DNA from: Angiostrongylus vasorum
Lineage: Eukaryota > Nematoda > Chromadorea > Rhabditida > Metastrongylidae
Direction of reading: 5' to 3'
DNA: 64,000 nt
Assembly: GCA_018806985.1 (NCBI GenBank)
Contig: JADANN010000468.1
Location: 5,688,072 to 5,752,071 of the forward strand
How positions within the stretch are numbered: the stretch's first letter is position 1; each line of letters starts with the position of its first letter. Positions 23,906 to 36,751 of the stretch are shown one piece after another. The notes beneath the pieces are model-generated. The model had not been told where the DNA came from. It did not search any database and saw only the letters and a program-made list of their open reading frames with translations. A program made the translations under genes and the position numbers.

Positions 23906-24985
23906 CAAGCAGTGGCTCAAGCCGCACGTAAAAGTTGAAAAACCCTAGTGAATAATGGATGGGAGGAGAAGAATCGAATGAGAGAAACGTTGTGACCCGC
24001 ACAGTAGATGTGAAAGAAGAGTCAGGTAAAAAAAAATCAGTTAACAAAAAATGTTATTTAATAACCACCATTAGGATCTATACACATTTTAACTAATAAG
24101 CTATAAATTACAATGTTTACACAATGATGCTGAGAAGTGAGCAAAACTCGCAACCTCAGTTGCGCTTCGTACTTGCGATTACCCTTTCCAGGAGCCCACC
24201 TGTTCCCACCTGTTGTCTACTGCACCAGCGATGCTTTTGCTTTACCCATTTCTCAGACAGTTTCTTACCATAGCGGTGCCATCAACAACCATCCACCAAC
24301 GGGAATTCGGCTTCAGATGGTCCCCGTTAGCTGTTTATAAGCGCCTATGCCCATTTCCGCAATGAACGTTCATATCTTCACTAAAGAACCTTGTGGCGTT
24401 GGTCACTCAGAAGGCCATTCCTCGTCCACTTTTTTGATGAAGTTGCAAATTCTCAGTGCTGTTTTATATCCAAGACTGAATTAAAAGCTAAAAATTCGAC
24501 TTCCATGATTTCAGAGCACAGCTCTAATCAGTTAAAAAATAAAAATGTGAATTAAATTTAAAAGAAGAAAAAGTAACACAAAACAAATAGTTGGCTGGCA
24601 AGCAAACGTTAAACTGATGTTTTTGAAACCCGTGAAAACAAAAAACCGTGCTATTACTTTTTCCAAAACTATGATATTTCACAATGTGACGTTAGAAAAG
24701 GAAAAGAACAGCGCAATTTTTCATGTAAAGTTTTTGAAGAAGAAAAAAAAGAAAGAAGGAAGGTAAGTGAGCTTGACACACTTCACATACAATGTCAAGC
24801 GAAAATCGTCTTTTTCACACTACTGAAAGAAACGTCTGTGATCTTAATTTTGTTTAAAAAAAACTGATGTTAATAGTTCGTGATGCGTTCTTCTACTTTT
24901 CAAGCATGACTGCCTCATTTCTTGAACTATAACGACATAATACTAGTAATTTTCACAGAAATGTGTCAGATATACCATGCGAAAG
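23906..24985. other. No gene seen
   Basis: AT-rich DNA with ORFs of at most 68 codons and no recognisable motif or repeat. Confidence 0.5.
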
Positions 24986-25260
24986 AACGCGTGTACCGCG
25001 GTGGTTAAAGCTCCCTTACACTATACGCATAGTCGCTGGTTTGATTCCGCAACTGGGGCAAATCAAGCCCTCCATCTCTCCCAAGTCGGCAAATTGTTAT
25101 CTGTCTCGAGAACGACAGAAAGCATATTGACCTGAGACATCGGTAGACCGCTCAAAGTCAATCTACAGGATAGGCAAGCATTCAATCATCTTTATGGCAG
25201 TACGAATTAAATCGAATGCATGGGGCATCCTCAGGGCGTTGAGCAACCGCCGATGGTTTT
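24986..25260 (+). repeat. SINE family I
   Basis: Head CGCGTGTACCGCGGTGG...CTGGTTTGATTCCGCAAC, then CAAGCCCTCCATCTCTCCCA, GACATCGGTAGACCGCTC, GCAAGCATTCAATCATCTTT and GAATGCATGGGGCATCCTCA...TTGAGCAACGCC-like end. Confidence 0.7.
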
Positions 25261-28200
25261 TTTTCGCCTAGCGCTTGAATGACAAGTTCAACTCGTCAAC
25301 CGAAGCTATGGCGGATATCCATATTTCGTGAAATTACGAGAAAATAAGACAAAAGGCATAGGATGAGTGGTCATTGTCGAACATTCCTACTATGTTCCTA
25401 CTGGAACATTTCTTTTTCATCGAGAAAAAAACAACCACTCTCGTCACCATCTTTAATGATGTGTTTCATGACGTCTAATGACCTCGTTTACACTGTTTCA
25501 TCTTTCATGAACAATTTGATGGATTCATTTATGCGTACACATGGGAATTGTAGAAGCAGAAAAAAAAGAAAAATGGAAATTTTTTCGCATTCGTTCAAAA
25601 TCCTACCTTAAGGCAAATTGACGTTGTCGAATTTCAGAAGCAAAAACATTTCAAATTCTACATTTCACATAATATTACCACCAAATGCTGGATTCAAATG
25701 TGGAACAGGATCCCTCCCACCAAACCTTTGAACTCCTGTATGCAGTCTTATTCCACACATCTCAAATTTGCGATTCGAAGCAACATTAGGATGCTGCATC
25801 ATCCTTGAAATCGCTGAAATCGAAACACCCACCTCAGAAAAAGCGATGGTAACTGTGAGAAATTGCTAAGACGATCACTATCAACAATTCAGTTAGTACT
25901 TGTCAAAGCCTAAAATGTTTTTTAGCTTGTTGAGCTTAGACGATGCTGTTATATAACTTCGGCTAACGTTTTCGTGTGAGCTTTTTTTCACTCGTGTAAG
26001 TTTAACAATTTAAACACATGCGGATTTGTCATACCGAGATTAAAGGAAAGTCGGGTTTTCAAATATTACTATTGTGCTCTGTGCCAGTTGATAATGATAC
26101 CCAATCCTGTATGATGGATTGTCCGGGAAAAACAAGATGTTAGTACACGACAATCACTATTATCAACAGCCAGCATCCTGTATAAAACAGCGTCACCGGG
26201 TGAGTATGCTTCATTCAAGAGATGCTCCGCTGAGGAAGACACAACATCGAGAGTAACTATTGTGAACCATCGACTCGGATCATTTACTGATAAAGACGAG
26301 GATGTGGAAACGTTGGCCAAAAAAACCTTTACCAACCTCGGGTTAACTCAACAATTTTAAAAAAAATGTTGATTAATCACACCGACGTTAAAGAAAAGTC
26401 GGTCTTAAAAAAAACTGATATTTGGTGAAATCATCGTCGAACAAGTGCTCTGTCATGAAATACAGACGTTAAGTTCACTCATGGCATCAAAATTCTGCTT
26501 CTCATAGCCATCACCTTTACATTTTTAATAGACAGACTATTTAGCCTTTCATAAAACCGTCGATCGATTGTCGGTCAACTTGTCGATGCCGTCCTAGCAG
26601 AATCCTATTCACAATGGAGCAAATCTCCTTCCGATTCATTATAGAAAGCGACTGCTTATGATTAGGTTCTGAAAGCGCCTCAGTCACTATTATTTCGGGA
26701 TTCCAAGAAAAGTAGAGCTCCATCAGCATCCATTGTGTCAATGAGAAAAGAAGGTGACAAATCCTCAAACTGGAACCGAATCCATGCCCAAACCAAAGCG
26801 CCTCAATGGATGACATTTTCACCACAACAAAATGGACCGAAGAAACGATGATGTGACCACGTCATTTTGTGCAAAGCCACCTAAGAATCACAAGACCAGA
26901 ATAATCATCGTACAAGCACAGATATGCACTCTGAATACTACTAAGAAGGAAGTCCAAAAGTATTTAATGAAAACGTGTATCAAGTTCGGTAATGTGGTTT
27001 ACTACAACAAGATGTTCGAGGATAAATGTACAGTCGATATCACTATTTTGTAGATGTCTTGCCACATAATAAACAACAATTACCGATCACATGCAAAATG
27101 CAAGGCTTCGTCCTAATATCGTACTTCTTTTACAGAAAACAATCTATTTCATTAAGCTAGACTATAAAATACCGCACTCTCTCGCATAAATCACGACAGC
27201 AAACGCGTCTGCATTGAACTCAACGCACACCAACCACCATGTCCTCGACATTTCTATCCAATTTCTTATCCATTCCAGTGACGTTTTACCACTTATGTAC
27301 TTCTGTGCACCCGTCTATTTTCTCGAACAATTTGTCTTTTCTATGTGATGAAAAAAGTCTCGCCTGCACTTCAACAATGATGCTACTAGGCATTCGTAGT
27401 CGATTTTATAATATACGTCATGTATAAATTGCCACTTTGAGCACTTGTGATCTTTCCAAAAAATATGGTGTGTGAGATTAAATGGTGAGCACACACATGC
27501 CTGCCTCGGAATATCCTGCTTCTACCCTCATCGCAAGAAACAACCTCTCCTTCAATGTAAGAAACCCGTATACGAACTGGGTTTTCTGAAACACTAAGTT
27601 TAGAATATAGCTTCTCTCGGACCACACCAGCCATATCTGTGATGACGAAGCTATTAACTGGATGCAAAAAAATAATAGCAAAGACCAATATTCAGCAAAA
27701 ACGAACAACTGTAAATAAAATCCATTCATACACTGCTCAGTCTCCCACTACATACGCTTTAAATCAACTGTCCACAGTTGTGAATGTGTTGTTCATATAA
27801 CAAACAGTAACAATCATCTTATGATTGATGTCAAATCCCTGCCTATCTTAATTTGAAAAAGTACAGGATCATTAGTCCTGACTAAAATGAAGTGAAGTGA
27901 TTTAAATCAATGAGCCGACAAAATGTCAATCTCCAAAACTTTTATGAACGATAGATAGCACATTTAAAGCCCCCGACGAGAAATCCCAATGAATAACCAT
28001 TATCCACTCCATCACAGAAGTGGTGATGTGAAGATCACAAAACTAATAGCTTTTCAACTGTTCAAAGGGAATTCAGAGATTTTTAAACCCTGCTAACTTC
28101 ATAGAAGATTTAAAGAAACCTTGTAAAGAAGCAAGCAGCTAAACTCACTTCTGTTAGACGTGACCAATGAACTTTTATCGGAAATTGCAGACACGTCATT

Positions 28201-28708
28201 ATGAAAGTTAGTGTAAGGATATGAGACCAAAATCAGCAATGAATAAAGAAGAAAAACTGAAGAAAGAAATCGTCATCGTATGGAAAGCGTATAGAAAGGT
28301 ATTCGGGGCAATGACAGAAAAATATCGAAAAATGGTTGCAAAAACCATCGTTACCTAAATATGATTTATGTGGAAAGAAAAGTGATATAATACATCAACA
28401 TTTGAAACATAAAAGCTTTAACAATGTGAAAGCGACGAATAGACTTAACTACGGAAGTGATAAGTGAGCAAGTACCGTTATTAATACAGACATACATCTT
28501 CGAAATGTTCAGTTCTACACACATCGAGGTGATGATCACCGTTGAAGAACATGATTAACCGTTAGAGAGGACGAATTGACCGCGATTATAATGAAAATAT
28601 ATGACGCAACGTATTAAAAAGTTACCAAACTGACCTGATGCATGTACTCACAAGAGCTGAACAAAGCACCCTTCAAATATATAGACAAACAATGATGTTC
28701 TATACTCA
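25261..28708. other. No gene recognised; one hammerhead family II element inside
   Basis: ORFs of 62-100 codons (for example 26541-26825 minus, 26832-27053 plus, 27386-27729 minus) show no known motif, and I saw no splice-linked exons. Hammerhead-type repeat sequence lies at 26030-26400. Confidence 0.45.
26030..26400 (+). mobile_element. Decayed hammerhead-type element, family II
   Basis: Bounded by ACCGAGATTAAAGGAAAGTC and ACCGACGTTAAAGAAAAGTC. The centre has TTACTGATAAAGACGAGGAT, then GTGGAAACGTTGGCC, a mutated hammerhead (CTGATGA changed to CTGATAA), then CAACCTCGGGTTAACTCAAC. Same family as 43.0-43.45 and 48.4-48.7 kb. Confidence 0.5.
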
Positions 28709-31700
28709 TCATTTGCCTTTTCCCCGCGATTTTGGCGCCGTATCTGCACTCGTTTGTCGCTTATTTCTCCGATGACCTCTTCTAGGTCCTCCGAGCGCAC
28801 TACCAGGGTCGGCGGCGGCTGTATATGGAGGTGGAGGTTCAACAACCAACACTGCAGCAGGCGGCGGGACCGATGCAGATGGAATCAGGGGTACAGGTAT
28901 TGCCGGTGCAGGTGGGAGAGGAGGAGCAGATGGACGAGGCGTGGCACGCGATGACATCGCTACTGATGCTGCACTTGACCGAGAAGGTCCCTCGCCTGGT
29001 CCTGTTGAAGGAATTGGAGCACGACTTCGTTGGCGACGTTGACGCTGAAAAAATAAATCATAAAGTTGCCAACACAAATCTCGTTGCAATTTCTATCACA
29101 ATTACGGTAAGGTATAGAACCGACCTATACCAGCGATATTGCAGATACCAGGAATATCATACATTGAACATGGTCGGCCAAGAAGATTATTTAAAACTCA
29201 CAATTAGCGTAGAAGGTCGCGTGAGAGTTTGGTACAGATTCAGAGCGGGCGGTTTGTTTGGATTCGTACTAGGAGTGTGGACAGCACAACATTTTATGAA
29301 AAGAGCCATGAAGACCAGAACGACCAACGCTCCACAAACAACAACCCACCACTTTTCTTGTATCCATTGTGTTACGGTCTCAATAGTCTTCCTATTGAAT
29401 AGAAGATTTTTTAGACGAGCAAGAGGACCATTTGCATCGACGCTGCGACATTTCCGGAAAATATCACAGTATCCTGAAAACTTTGTCAGCACATTAAAAC
29501 AGACCTAATTTTTTTGCCTCAATCTTTGTTAGTCGTGAACCATGCCTTTATAGTTATTGCAAGGAGATCCAGGATGCAATACTAGACCACTTTCGCCTTT
29601 TCTTCCATTCTGAGTAAACTCAGTAAACTCTGTCCTATTTGCGGCAAACTCCGAAAGATTGACGCTTGAAGTGCATTTTCCATTCTTGATACAAGCAAGG
29701 TAGCATAACTCCTCTGGCTTCCCTTCAGTTAGAAAACAATCTCTCAGACCGACTAGTTCACATACTGAACCATTACAGTTGCCACCAGAGCATACCTAAT
29801 CAATGACTTAATATAATACGGTCACAAATAATCCACAGTTCAATCATTCCTCATACTTATTCGAAGATGCACGTACTTTCGTACTATCTTGACAAGGTAA
29901 ACCGTCTTTTTTGGGCGGAGATGCGGGACACTGTGCAGTACGACCATCACAAGTTTGCGTTTCACTGCACTCGGATTCCTCCAAATAAAATATATATATA
30001 TATATATATATATTGTTATGAGTTATAATACATAACTGTACTATTTCTTCATGTCTTCTTTATTGAGGGCGCGTGTGGCGCAGTGATCAGAGGCGCTCTG
30101 CAGCACACACATGGGATCGATCCCTGCACCCCCAACCCAGGCCCTCCATCCCTCCGGGGTCAGCTAATTCGTGCGAGACTTTTCTGCGAGGATAGCAGCA
30201 CTAGCTCGATACATCGATAGGCCGTCAAAGTCATTGTAAAGGCCAGATATGCAAGCTTTATCCTTTTTTCTCATCCTTTAACTATATCACTGTTCATCAT
30301 TGTTTATTTGTACTATAACATTCTAGTTAACTATTAGAATACATGTTGATCAGTGTTAAGAAGGTTGAAGAAAAGTCGGTTTTTTAACGAAAATATATTT
30401 CGTTTTTTGAAAATGAAGACAAATATTCATACCTGCCGGCACACCTTGTAATCCGTTGCCTCATGAAGTGAACACGTTTCAGGATTGCAACAGTATCCTT
30501 CAGAAGGAGAACACCTTGCACCGCTCTGAAGAATAAGAATCCCACCCGGAAGAACTAGAAATTCAATATCCAAAAAAAGATTTCATTAAATAAAAAGGTA
30601 CAAAAATGTGTGCATTTGAGAAAACAACTTAGAAAAAGAACCTAAGATAAGAAATAGATAAGCAAAACTAGTCACCAACCTTCCGTTTACAAGGGCCCGC
30701 ACTCAGGCTGAAACCAGTCCGCGTAGGTTCATGCGGCACGCAACATTTATCACCCATCTGGTCACAGTCGGCTTGCGAGAACCCGCAATCACACTCCTCT
30801 CCAGGTTCATGAATCTGATTCCCACAGAAAGCAGATGTTCGCTCTAAAACTTTAAACATTAGCTTAACATAAATACTACGCAATGGAAGAAGACATATTT
30901 ATACAAATGTCAACCAGTTTTATAATACGAATAAGGAGACAGAAGCGGTAATGTGTACTTCTGCTGAAATTTTAGAAGCTGTAAGAAACTGGGAGAAGAA
31001 TCCGCTTATGAAAACGCTTCCAGTGCATGGAAAAGTCTTCACTACCGAAAAAAGATGTAAAGTACCTTGGAAACAATTCCGTTTCATCAGTGCACCGACA
31101 GGCCCAGCATGACGTGTGGGATCAATAGGCACAGATTGGAGAACAACATGCAGAACACTAGAGATATTTGCCACTGAACAAGGAGAAAATTTGGCGTTAT
31201 TCACCTTGTCTCCAGATGTAGCTGATGCAAACATTATAAAATTTCCATCCGGTAGACCAGGTTGACACTCAAGAGGAAAATCGTGAGGTGAACCAAAATT
31301 GTGGCCAATTTCATGAGCAAGAGTAAGTTGCGACACTCGTGTAGGTACGCGATTTCCATAATTAACAAGAGTAACGATTCCTGTATTCAAAGAGCGGAAT
31401 ACCCAGCCTCTAGATCCCTCGTTGTATCGTTGATATACCTGACAAATACCGCCTGCTGTGTTATACTGAGGACTAGCCACCCAGGCTAATCCAAGAGTCC
31501 CACCAACGAAGTCGCGGAAGGTAAGTGCGTATGCAAGACAAAACGCCGAGTGATTACGTTGAGAGTTAAGATTCAAGAAATTGGATACATCAACATTTTC
31601 TTCGCAAAAAGGATTGTCACTACCCTTAACTGGACGTCCGCGATCGCAGGTTTCTGGTGTATAGATCTGAAACTTATCGTCGAAATGCACAAGTATTTTT

Positions 31701-33852
31701 TTAAACCTTAAACACCTAAACTTGTAACAGAAAAAATGCTTTCAAAAAGTGGCAAACGTGTTCACTGAGGAATAAAGATCAGCTGTTATTCATAAGATAT
31801 TGAGCACTATTGGATAGCAAAAAATTCTATAGAGAGAAAAAAGCATCTTATTCCAAATATCAGTTAAAACGACATGAAAGCAACTAGGTCAAAACATTAC
31901 AAAGTACCACATGTAAAAAACTAACCGATGTTCTTTGTATCACAAAATGCAGCCCTTTAATACCATTGAAATTGGTTCCTTCGTATATTTCATTAACAGC
32001 TTTTATGTGATTATAGAACAAACTCACAATTTCTTCTCGGGTTCTGTAACCATAAAATAAGTTCTCCTTCATTATAAGGTTTATAACAGCACGAACGTAC
32101 AGCAACCGAATTTGTGTTTAGTGTTCTGCGCTCAAAATTGAGAAGCTCACCTAATGGGGTCATTGTTTCCCTCTTTCCGCTTAATATGTGCATACAACTT
32201 ATGATCGGCCTGTAAGTACAGGGAGCACGTCCTCACACTATATATACCTTTATCGTCTCGTGTTGCTCGTTTTGAACGTCCTTGCCTGAAACGAAGCTAG
32301 TCGTAGGAAAACCACTTATGGCAGACTTAGCACAATACCTAACAAATTCCTAGCAACGAATTATGATGAATACTTATATACATGGTCATGTAGTTCGTGT
32401 AAACTTCCATTGGGACTTCGGCTGATCGCTGTATGCGCTCCATTTCATGCTTAATTCGATCATCAAGTCCACAACCGTACAACTCATTGTCATTTCCAGG
32501 TGATCTTTTAAATCGCATCTTGCTGTGGTTAATCTCTTCATCCCGATATACAATTGAGTGATATTGTGATGGACGACTGTTATAATCGAAGTACTTCGAT
32601 GCTCTGTCTACACTATATGAATGACCATCACTTGATCGGATGTGGCCTTCAAATACACCGCCAAGAATGGAGCCATAAACCACTGAACCTGGTTCGTCTG
32701 AAAGAAAAAACTATAACGTGAAACTACATCAGTTAGATTTCAAAACTAAAATTCCTAGTATAGGAACCCATAAAAACAAAAAAGCTGCTTCTATTCGAAA
32801 AGCAACCGTTTATAAATTATTGACAAACATTCAATTCTTTACAAAATATTCGGGCGCTCGTATGCTATGACATAAGTCTATTTAAACAGAAAGTAGGAAT
32901 GAATGAAGAATTACACAGGTATAATAAGTATTGTAACATCACGTCATGAAAACCTTATTCGAAACGATTAAAAATAAGGTGTTAAAAATAAACAGAAACC
33001 GATATTTCAGAAGAAAATCCTTAAACTTTAAAAAAAGATCACACCTTTGACAAAACCTTCATAGAGAAAACTCTGAGGCCGTATTTCCTCATACTGGCCA
33101 TCTTCATCTAAGATATGGTCTGGATGAAACAACTGATCACCCAGCTCTTCTAATGGCAGCAGACTGAGATGAAAAGATCTGAAGACTGAAGCATTAGTGG
33201 CAACAGTAGTGGTAAACATCGGAAACATATAACAACACAAAATAAAAGACACCGATGTGAGTAAAAAATCTAATTATTAGAAATGAAAATCCCATTCATA
33301 TAACACACAGTCGAAAGAGCGCCCTTATATAGAACTTGGCATAAATAATCGACATATTTATTAATACGTTCTTATAAATTTATCTGGTTGAGCTGAGGCG
33401 AGGCCGAAATAAGTTGTCGTTTTTTGTGCCCCACTCGCAACATCACGGCTCTGAGGAAGACGAAATCGCCGAAACGTCGCTCACCGACCAAGCGCAACAA
33501 TAACAACAACCACAGCGACAATCACAACGAAAATAACAACAACAACAACTTATACCAATCTCTCAACGGCTCAACAAAATCCGTTCATAAGAACATATAA
33601 ATAAATACAACACATACTAACATGCACAAAAAGCGATTTCAGAGATAGCAGATACATCCTTGACAAAAAGAAAACCCACCTATTATAAGCATGAAACTTT
33701 AAATTTATCGGCTCTCCATAGCCTGAGGAACGTTTTCTCCTAGCAGTATTCACAACACGATAATTTAGTGTCTCATAGTTATCAACGAAATTATTCAAGG
33801 AAACTACAGAGGGTAGAAGTAAAGTGGAGATAAGAGTCGAGCAGATGAGCAT
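28709..33852 (-). CDS. sup-17: ADAM10/Kuzbanian/SUP-17 membrane metalloprotease, complete, 12 exons
   Basis: Alpha-secretase-type ADAM that sheds membrane proteins; in nematodes SUP-17 cleaves Notch receptors. Exons (descending): 33852-33680, 33178-33045, 32697-32382, 32285-32151, 32043-31926, 31666-31066, 30843-30680, 30525-30433, 29978-29877, 29795-29546, 29473-29202, 29044-28709. All phases agree and give 897 residues (human about 748, C. elegans near 920). N-terminal signal segment 1-18; basic RRKR at 38-41; prodomain; furin-type RSKR at 211-214; catalytic domain with zinc motif HEIGHNFGSPH at about 410-420; disintegrin-like/Cys-rich region with EPGEECDCG; one membrane segment at about 737-755; a proline-rich tail with PPPPY at about 856-860. 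The exon 10 donor is GC, not GT. SINE, hammerhead-element and (TA)n insertions sit in introns 8 and 1. Confidence 0.93.
29990..30014. repeat. (TA)n microsatellite
   Basis: About 12 TA units inside intron 8 of the ADAM10-like gene, just upstream of exon 9. Confidence 0.95.
30066..30285 (+). repeat. SINE family I inside intron 8 of the ADAM10-like gene (antisense)
   Basis: Head GGCGCGTGTGGCGCAGTGAT with A-box GTGGCGCAGTG and B-box GGGATCGATCCC. Then CTCCATCCCTCCGGGGTCAG, GATACATCGATAGGCCGTC, TTGTAAAGGCCAGATATGCA and a shortened GCTTTATCCTTTTT end. Confidence 0.8.
33305..33605 (+). mobile_element. Hammerhead-bearing small element in intron 1 of the ADAM10-like gene
   Basis: Arms GTTCTTATAAATTTATCTGG / TTGAGCTGAG on the left, and CTCAACAAAATCCGTTCATA / AGAACATATAAATAAATA on the right, are inverted relatives. 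The centre holds the hammerhead motif (33447-33482) followed by (AAC)n. It lies antisense in the intron between exons 1 and 2. Confidence 0.65.
33447..33482 (+). ncRNA. Hammerhead ribozyme-like motif
   Basis: GGCT + CTGAGGA + AGACGAAATCGCC + GAAAC + GTC + GCTC. Both core boxes are intact. Stem II is mostly paired (GACG/CGCC with mismatch). Helix I has lost one base against the family form AGCC. Confidence 0.5.
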
Positions 33853-34070
33853 TTTAAAAAAAAAAACAAGGCCAAAATGAAAGAACGTTCAAGATATTTC
33901 CACAGCCGGCTAATATGAATCCATTAAGGCTACAAAAGTGAAAAAGACCTGAACAAAAGTAATAATTGGAACCGTAAATCTGGAATAGTTAAATACAGAA
34001 ATTAGTGAAAAATACAACACGACACATATGCATACATTGTATTTTTGCATGTGCACATTATTTATACAAA

Positions 34071-34347
34071 GGAGAGCGTGTGGCGCAGTGGTCGGAGGCG
34101 CCCAGCGATACACACATGAGATCGATCCCCACGCCCGTGGCTCACCAAGCCTTCTATCTCTCCAGGGTCGGCAACTTGGTGGCAAACTTTTCTGGCAGGA
34201 TAGCAACACTGGCTCGATACATCGGTAGGCAACCGCGAGTCATTGTAAAGGCCAGATATGCATTCAATTGCCTCTAACGATATTAAAGAAGCCGAATGCA
34301 TGGCACATCTCTCATGGATTGATCAACGACGAGAGCTTTATTCTTTT
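34071..34347 (+). repeat. SINE family I, full length
   Basis: Head GGAGAGCGTGTGGCGCAGTG (A box) and GAGATCGATCCCCACGCCC (B box), then GATACATCGGTAGGCAACCG, AAAGGCCAGATATGCATTCA and TCTCATGGATTGATCAACGA, ending AGCTTTATTCTTTTTTT. Good reference copy for the family. Confidence 0.85.
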
Positions 34348-34434
34348 TTTATTCATACATACATGTTTATATATAGATACATATTAATCCATTGTATACA
34401 TTAATGCATGCGAATGTGGATACATATCCATCAT

Positions 34435-34450
34435 ATATACACATACATAC

Positions 34451-34481
<31 letters not shown>

Positions 34482-34485
34482 GTCA
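34435..34485. repeat. AT-rich microsatellite
   Basis: TACATACATATATATATA-type run downstream of the SINE. Confidence 0.9.
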
Positions 34486-35032
34486 GTATGTACATTTACA
34501 TGAAAATAGTAAATCAATTCCTGAGTATGGGAAAAGTAAAGGCCATTGAGGAATGTGGACTAAGAAAGAAAGGCTGAGAATTCCGTCCGTCAAGGACGTA
34601 GCATTCATGAGTTGCGAAACATTTCAACGAAAAGAGAACTAGATCGAAAATATCTGACGAAGCGGTTGGAACAGAATGAAATGCTCGACGACGAAAGTGA
34701 AAGACACCAGAACTAAATGTGATACGAGCCATAGAGCTGCCACATCCGAATTGAACTGGCAAAACTATGAAACAATACGAGTTCATACGTCTGAGCGACT
34801 GCCTATCTCCTACAGCAATAAGATGATACCGGTACCAAGAAAGTACTCAGCTGAAAATTGTGCGCGACAGTACAGCGCTTGTTCATGGGCCAACTGTTGT
34901 AAGAACCTTGGAGAAAAATATGTGCAGACATAAACGTTCAAACAGACATTCGAAGAAAAAATCCCTTACAATAATGGTGAAAATATAAATTACAGCCTAA
35001 ATTGTATAACCTCTATAACCACGGGTGAAGAA

Positions 35033-35290
35033 TGAACGATAAAGCGCTTGGTGTTGATGAACTTCGGCGGAATTCGACTCGATTCCTTGCATCGTAGAGG
35101 TGACTTAATGCATTGCTGGCTTATAGAACGAACTATGGAGACCTAGCGATGTACGGAATTAGCGTTTCTATCTTTTCACACAAATCTGGTCTTAATTGGA
35201 AGATCCCAGTTAAACGGAGGCGCTGAGCCTGACACACGCGCGATCGAACCAAAGACCACGAGTGTGTTGTAGGGCATTCCTAACTAATGA
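35033..35290 (-). repeat. SINE family I, minus orientation
   Basis: ACGATAAAGCGCTTGGTGTT, then GAATTCGACTCGATTCCTTG, GGTGACTTAATGCATTGCTG, and the reversed head CGCGCGATCGAACC...ACGAGTGTGTTG. Confidence 0.65.
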
Positions 35291-36099
35291 TAACCTTAGC
35301 ATAAGCACAGAAAAGTCGTATGAATAGTTGCAAACTGTGGACAGCTTCTAGAAGGAAACGTGTTATCGATGATCAAACTGTACCACCAACTGAACAAGAA
35401 CTCGTTATTTTGAACATTTACAACAGTTCTTCAATCAGTCGAAGATCACTGGAATATATTTAAAGACGAAAAATCGATACCTACAAGTAAATGCACGACC
35501 GATTTGCAAATGTCAGAAAGGCAGAAACTTTGGCGAACTGAGATGAGATTGATGCTTCTTTACAGGAAAATACACCAGCATGTATGGACTCCGTTACAGC
35601 TTATCGTTGCAGAATATAGAAAATCCTATTACTGCTCTATTCCAAGGTCTCCCTGAGGTTACGAAAACTACAAATATCTCCACAAGGATATCGAAGGTTA
35701 ATTAATACCGATGAATCAGCTGTTAAGTTATTTACGTGGTCCTAAGTTGAAAAATCGCGATTGATTGGCTTTGGAGCGCGCAAACTTCAATTCTGGCGAC
35801 GTGCTGGTAAGGTTTTCCTGCACCTTGGTCTACTCCTATTTTTTGCAGTGTATGAAGTTACTTCAATACATTTGTACATGAACGTGTTGAAACTGAAAAG
35901 CTTTGTTCGACCTTTTTCTTCTTGACGATGTCAAAACCAGCTGAATGTATGTGGAAGGCATTTTTTGGTTGGAACACTGGAAGCCAAAACAGTGTTTGAA
36001 ATAAAATAAGATCGATCACTTTCAACCATTGAACTCCAATAAAGACAGTTTCGAGAGAAAAATACTGAAATTCATCAACAGCACGGTTCTCGTTGAACT

Positions 36100-36420
36100 G
36101 CGCCCCCTGCCCCATCAAGCCTCTAATCCATCCCGAGTCGCGAAATTGGTACGTACTTGTCTGAGAACAGTTCACACTCTGCTATCCAAGTGGGAACGCG
36201 CTAGTCTGTCTACCCCAGGACTTCGGCGATTATCGAGTCGACAAACATTCAGCGACATCCATAAAGAAGACAAGAACCCTCAAGTAACAGCAGGGCACAC
36301 AACCGGAAACATGGATGACCCTCATGGGTAGCGGAGGCAAGGATACGAATCGAATTGCAAGAATTTCTGGAATCCGTACAGTAGATGGTGAAGACAGGTT
36401 GTTTAGAACCTCAAGAATAG
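36100..36420 (+). repeat. SINE family II, 5' truncated
   Basis: Shares CTGCTATCCAAGTGGGAACG, ACTTCGGCGATTATCGAGTC and AGCGGAGGCAAGGATACGAA / TCGAATTGCAAGAATTTCTG with the 8.24-8.6 kb copy; no tRNA-like head. Confidence 0.6.
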
Positions 36421-36751
36421 AGGAAGTGATCCTATGGTAGGATAAAGTTCAGTTTTGAGTTCTCGTTTTCTTTTTCATGCATGCCACTGCGTGTACAAAC
36501 TTTCTTCTTATCTCCCAGATTTATCGCTGTCTCATTTTCCTTAAAAAACCTTTCAATTCCATAGATGTCGATACTTTGACAACTACCTGTATATACTTGT
36601 CTCATTGAGATTTCCTCGTTCTTGCAGTATAGCTGGAAAATTGTTACTCCCTTTGAAATTGTTCGTTTCGTTTTTGGTTTTGCAGTTCTTTGACGCAGCT
36701 AATAGTAACATAATTCGAAAAATACATAGTGATTGGGATTAATAGTAGTTT

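Noticed and set aside
28825..29508. 227-codon plus-strand ORF
   Set aside because: It is antisense to exons 11 and 12 of the ADAM10-like gene, whose membrane segment and tail are recognisable on the minus strand.
30066..30140. A functional tRNA gene
   Set aside because: A- and B-box-like sequences are present, but no cloverleaf could be closed and the same head recurs with a SINE body.
32011..32193. An apparent frameshift in the ADAM10-like gene between the furin site and the catalytic domain
   Set aside because: First reading placed an exon across 32044-32150. A GTGAGC donor at 32150 and a TTACAG acceptor ending at 32044 remove it as an intron, and both flanks then join in phase.
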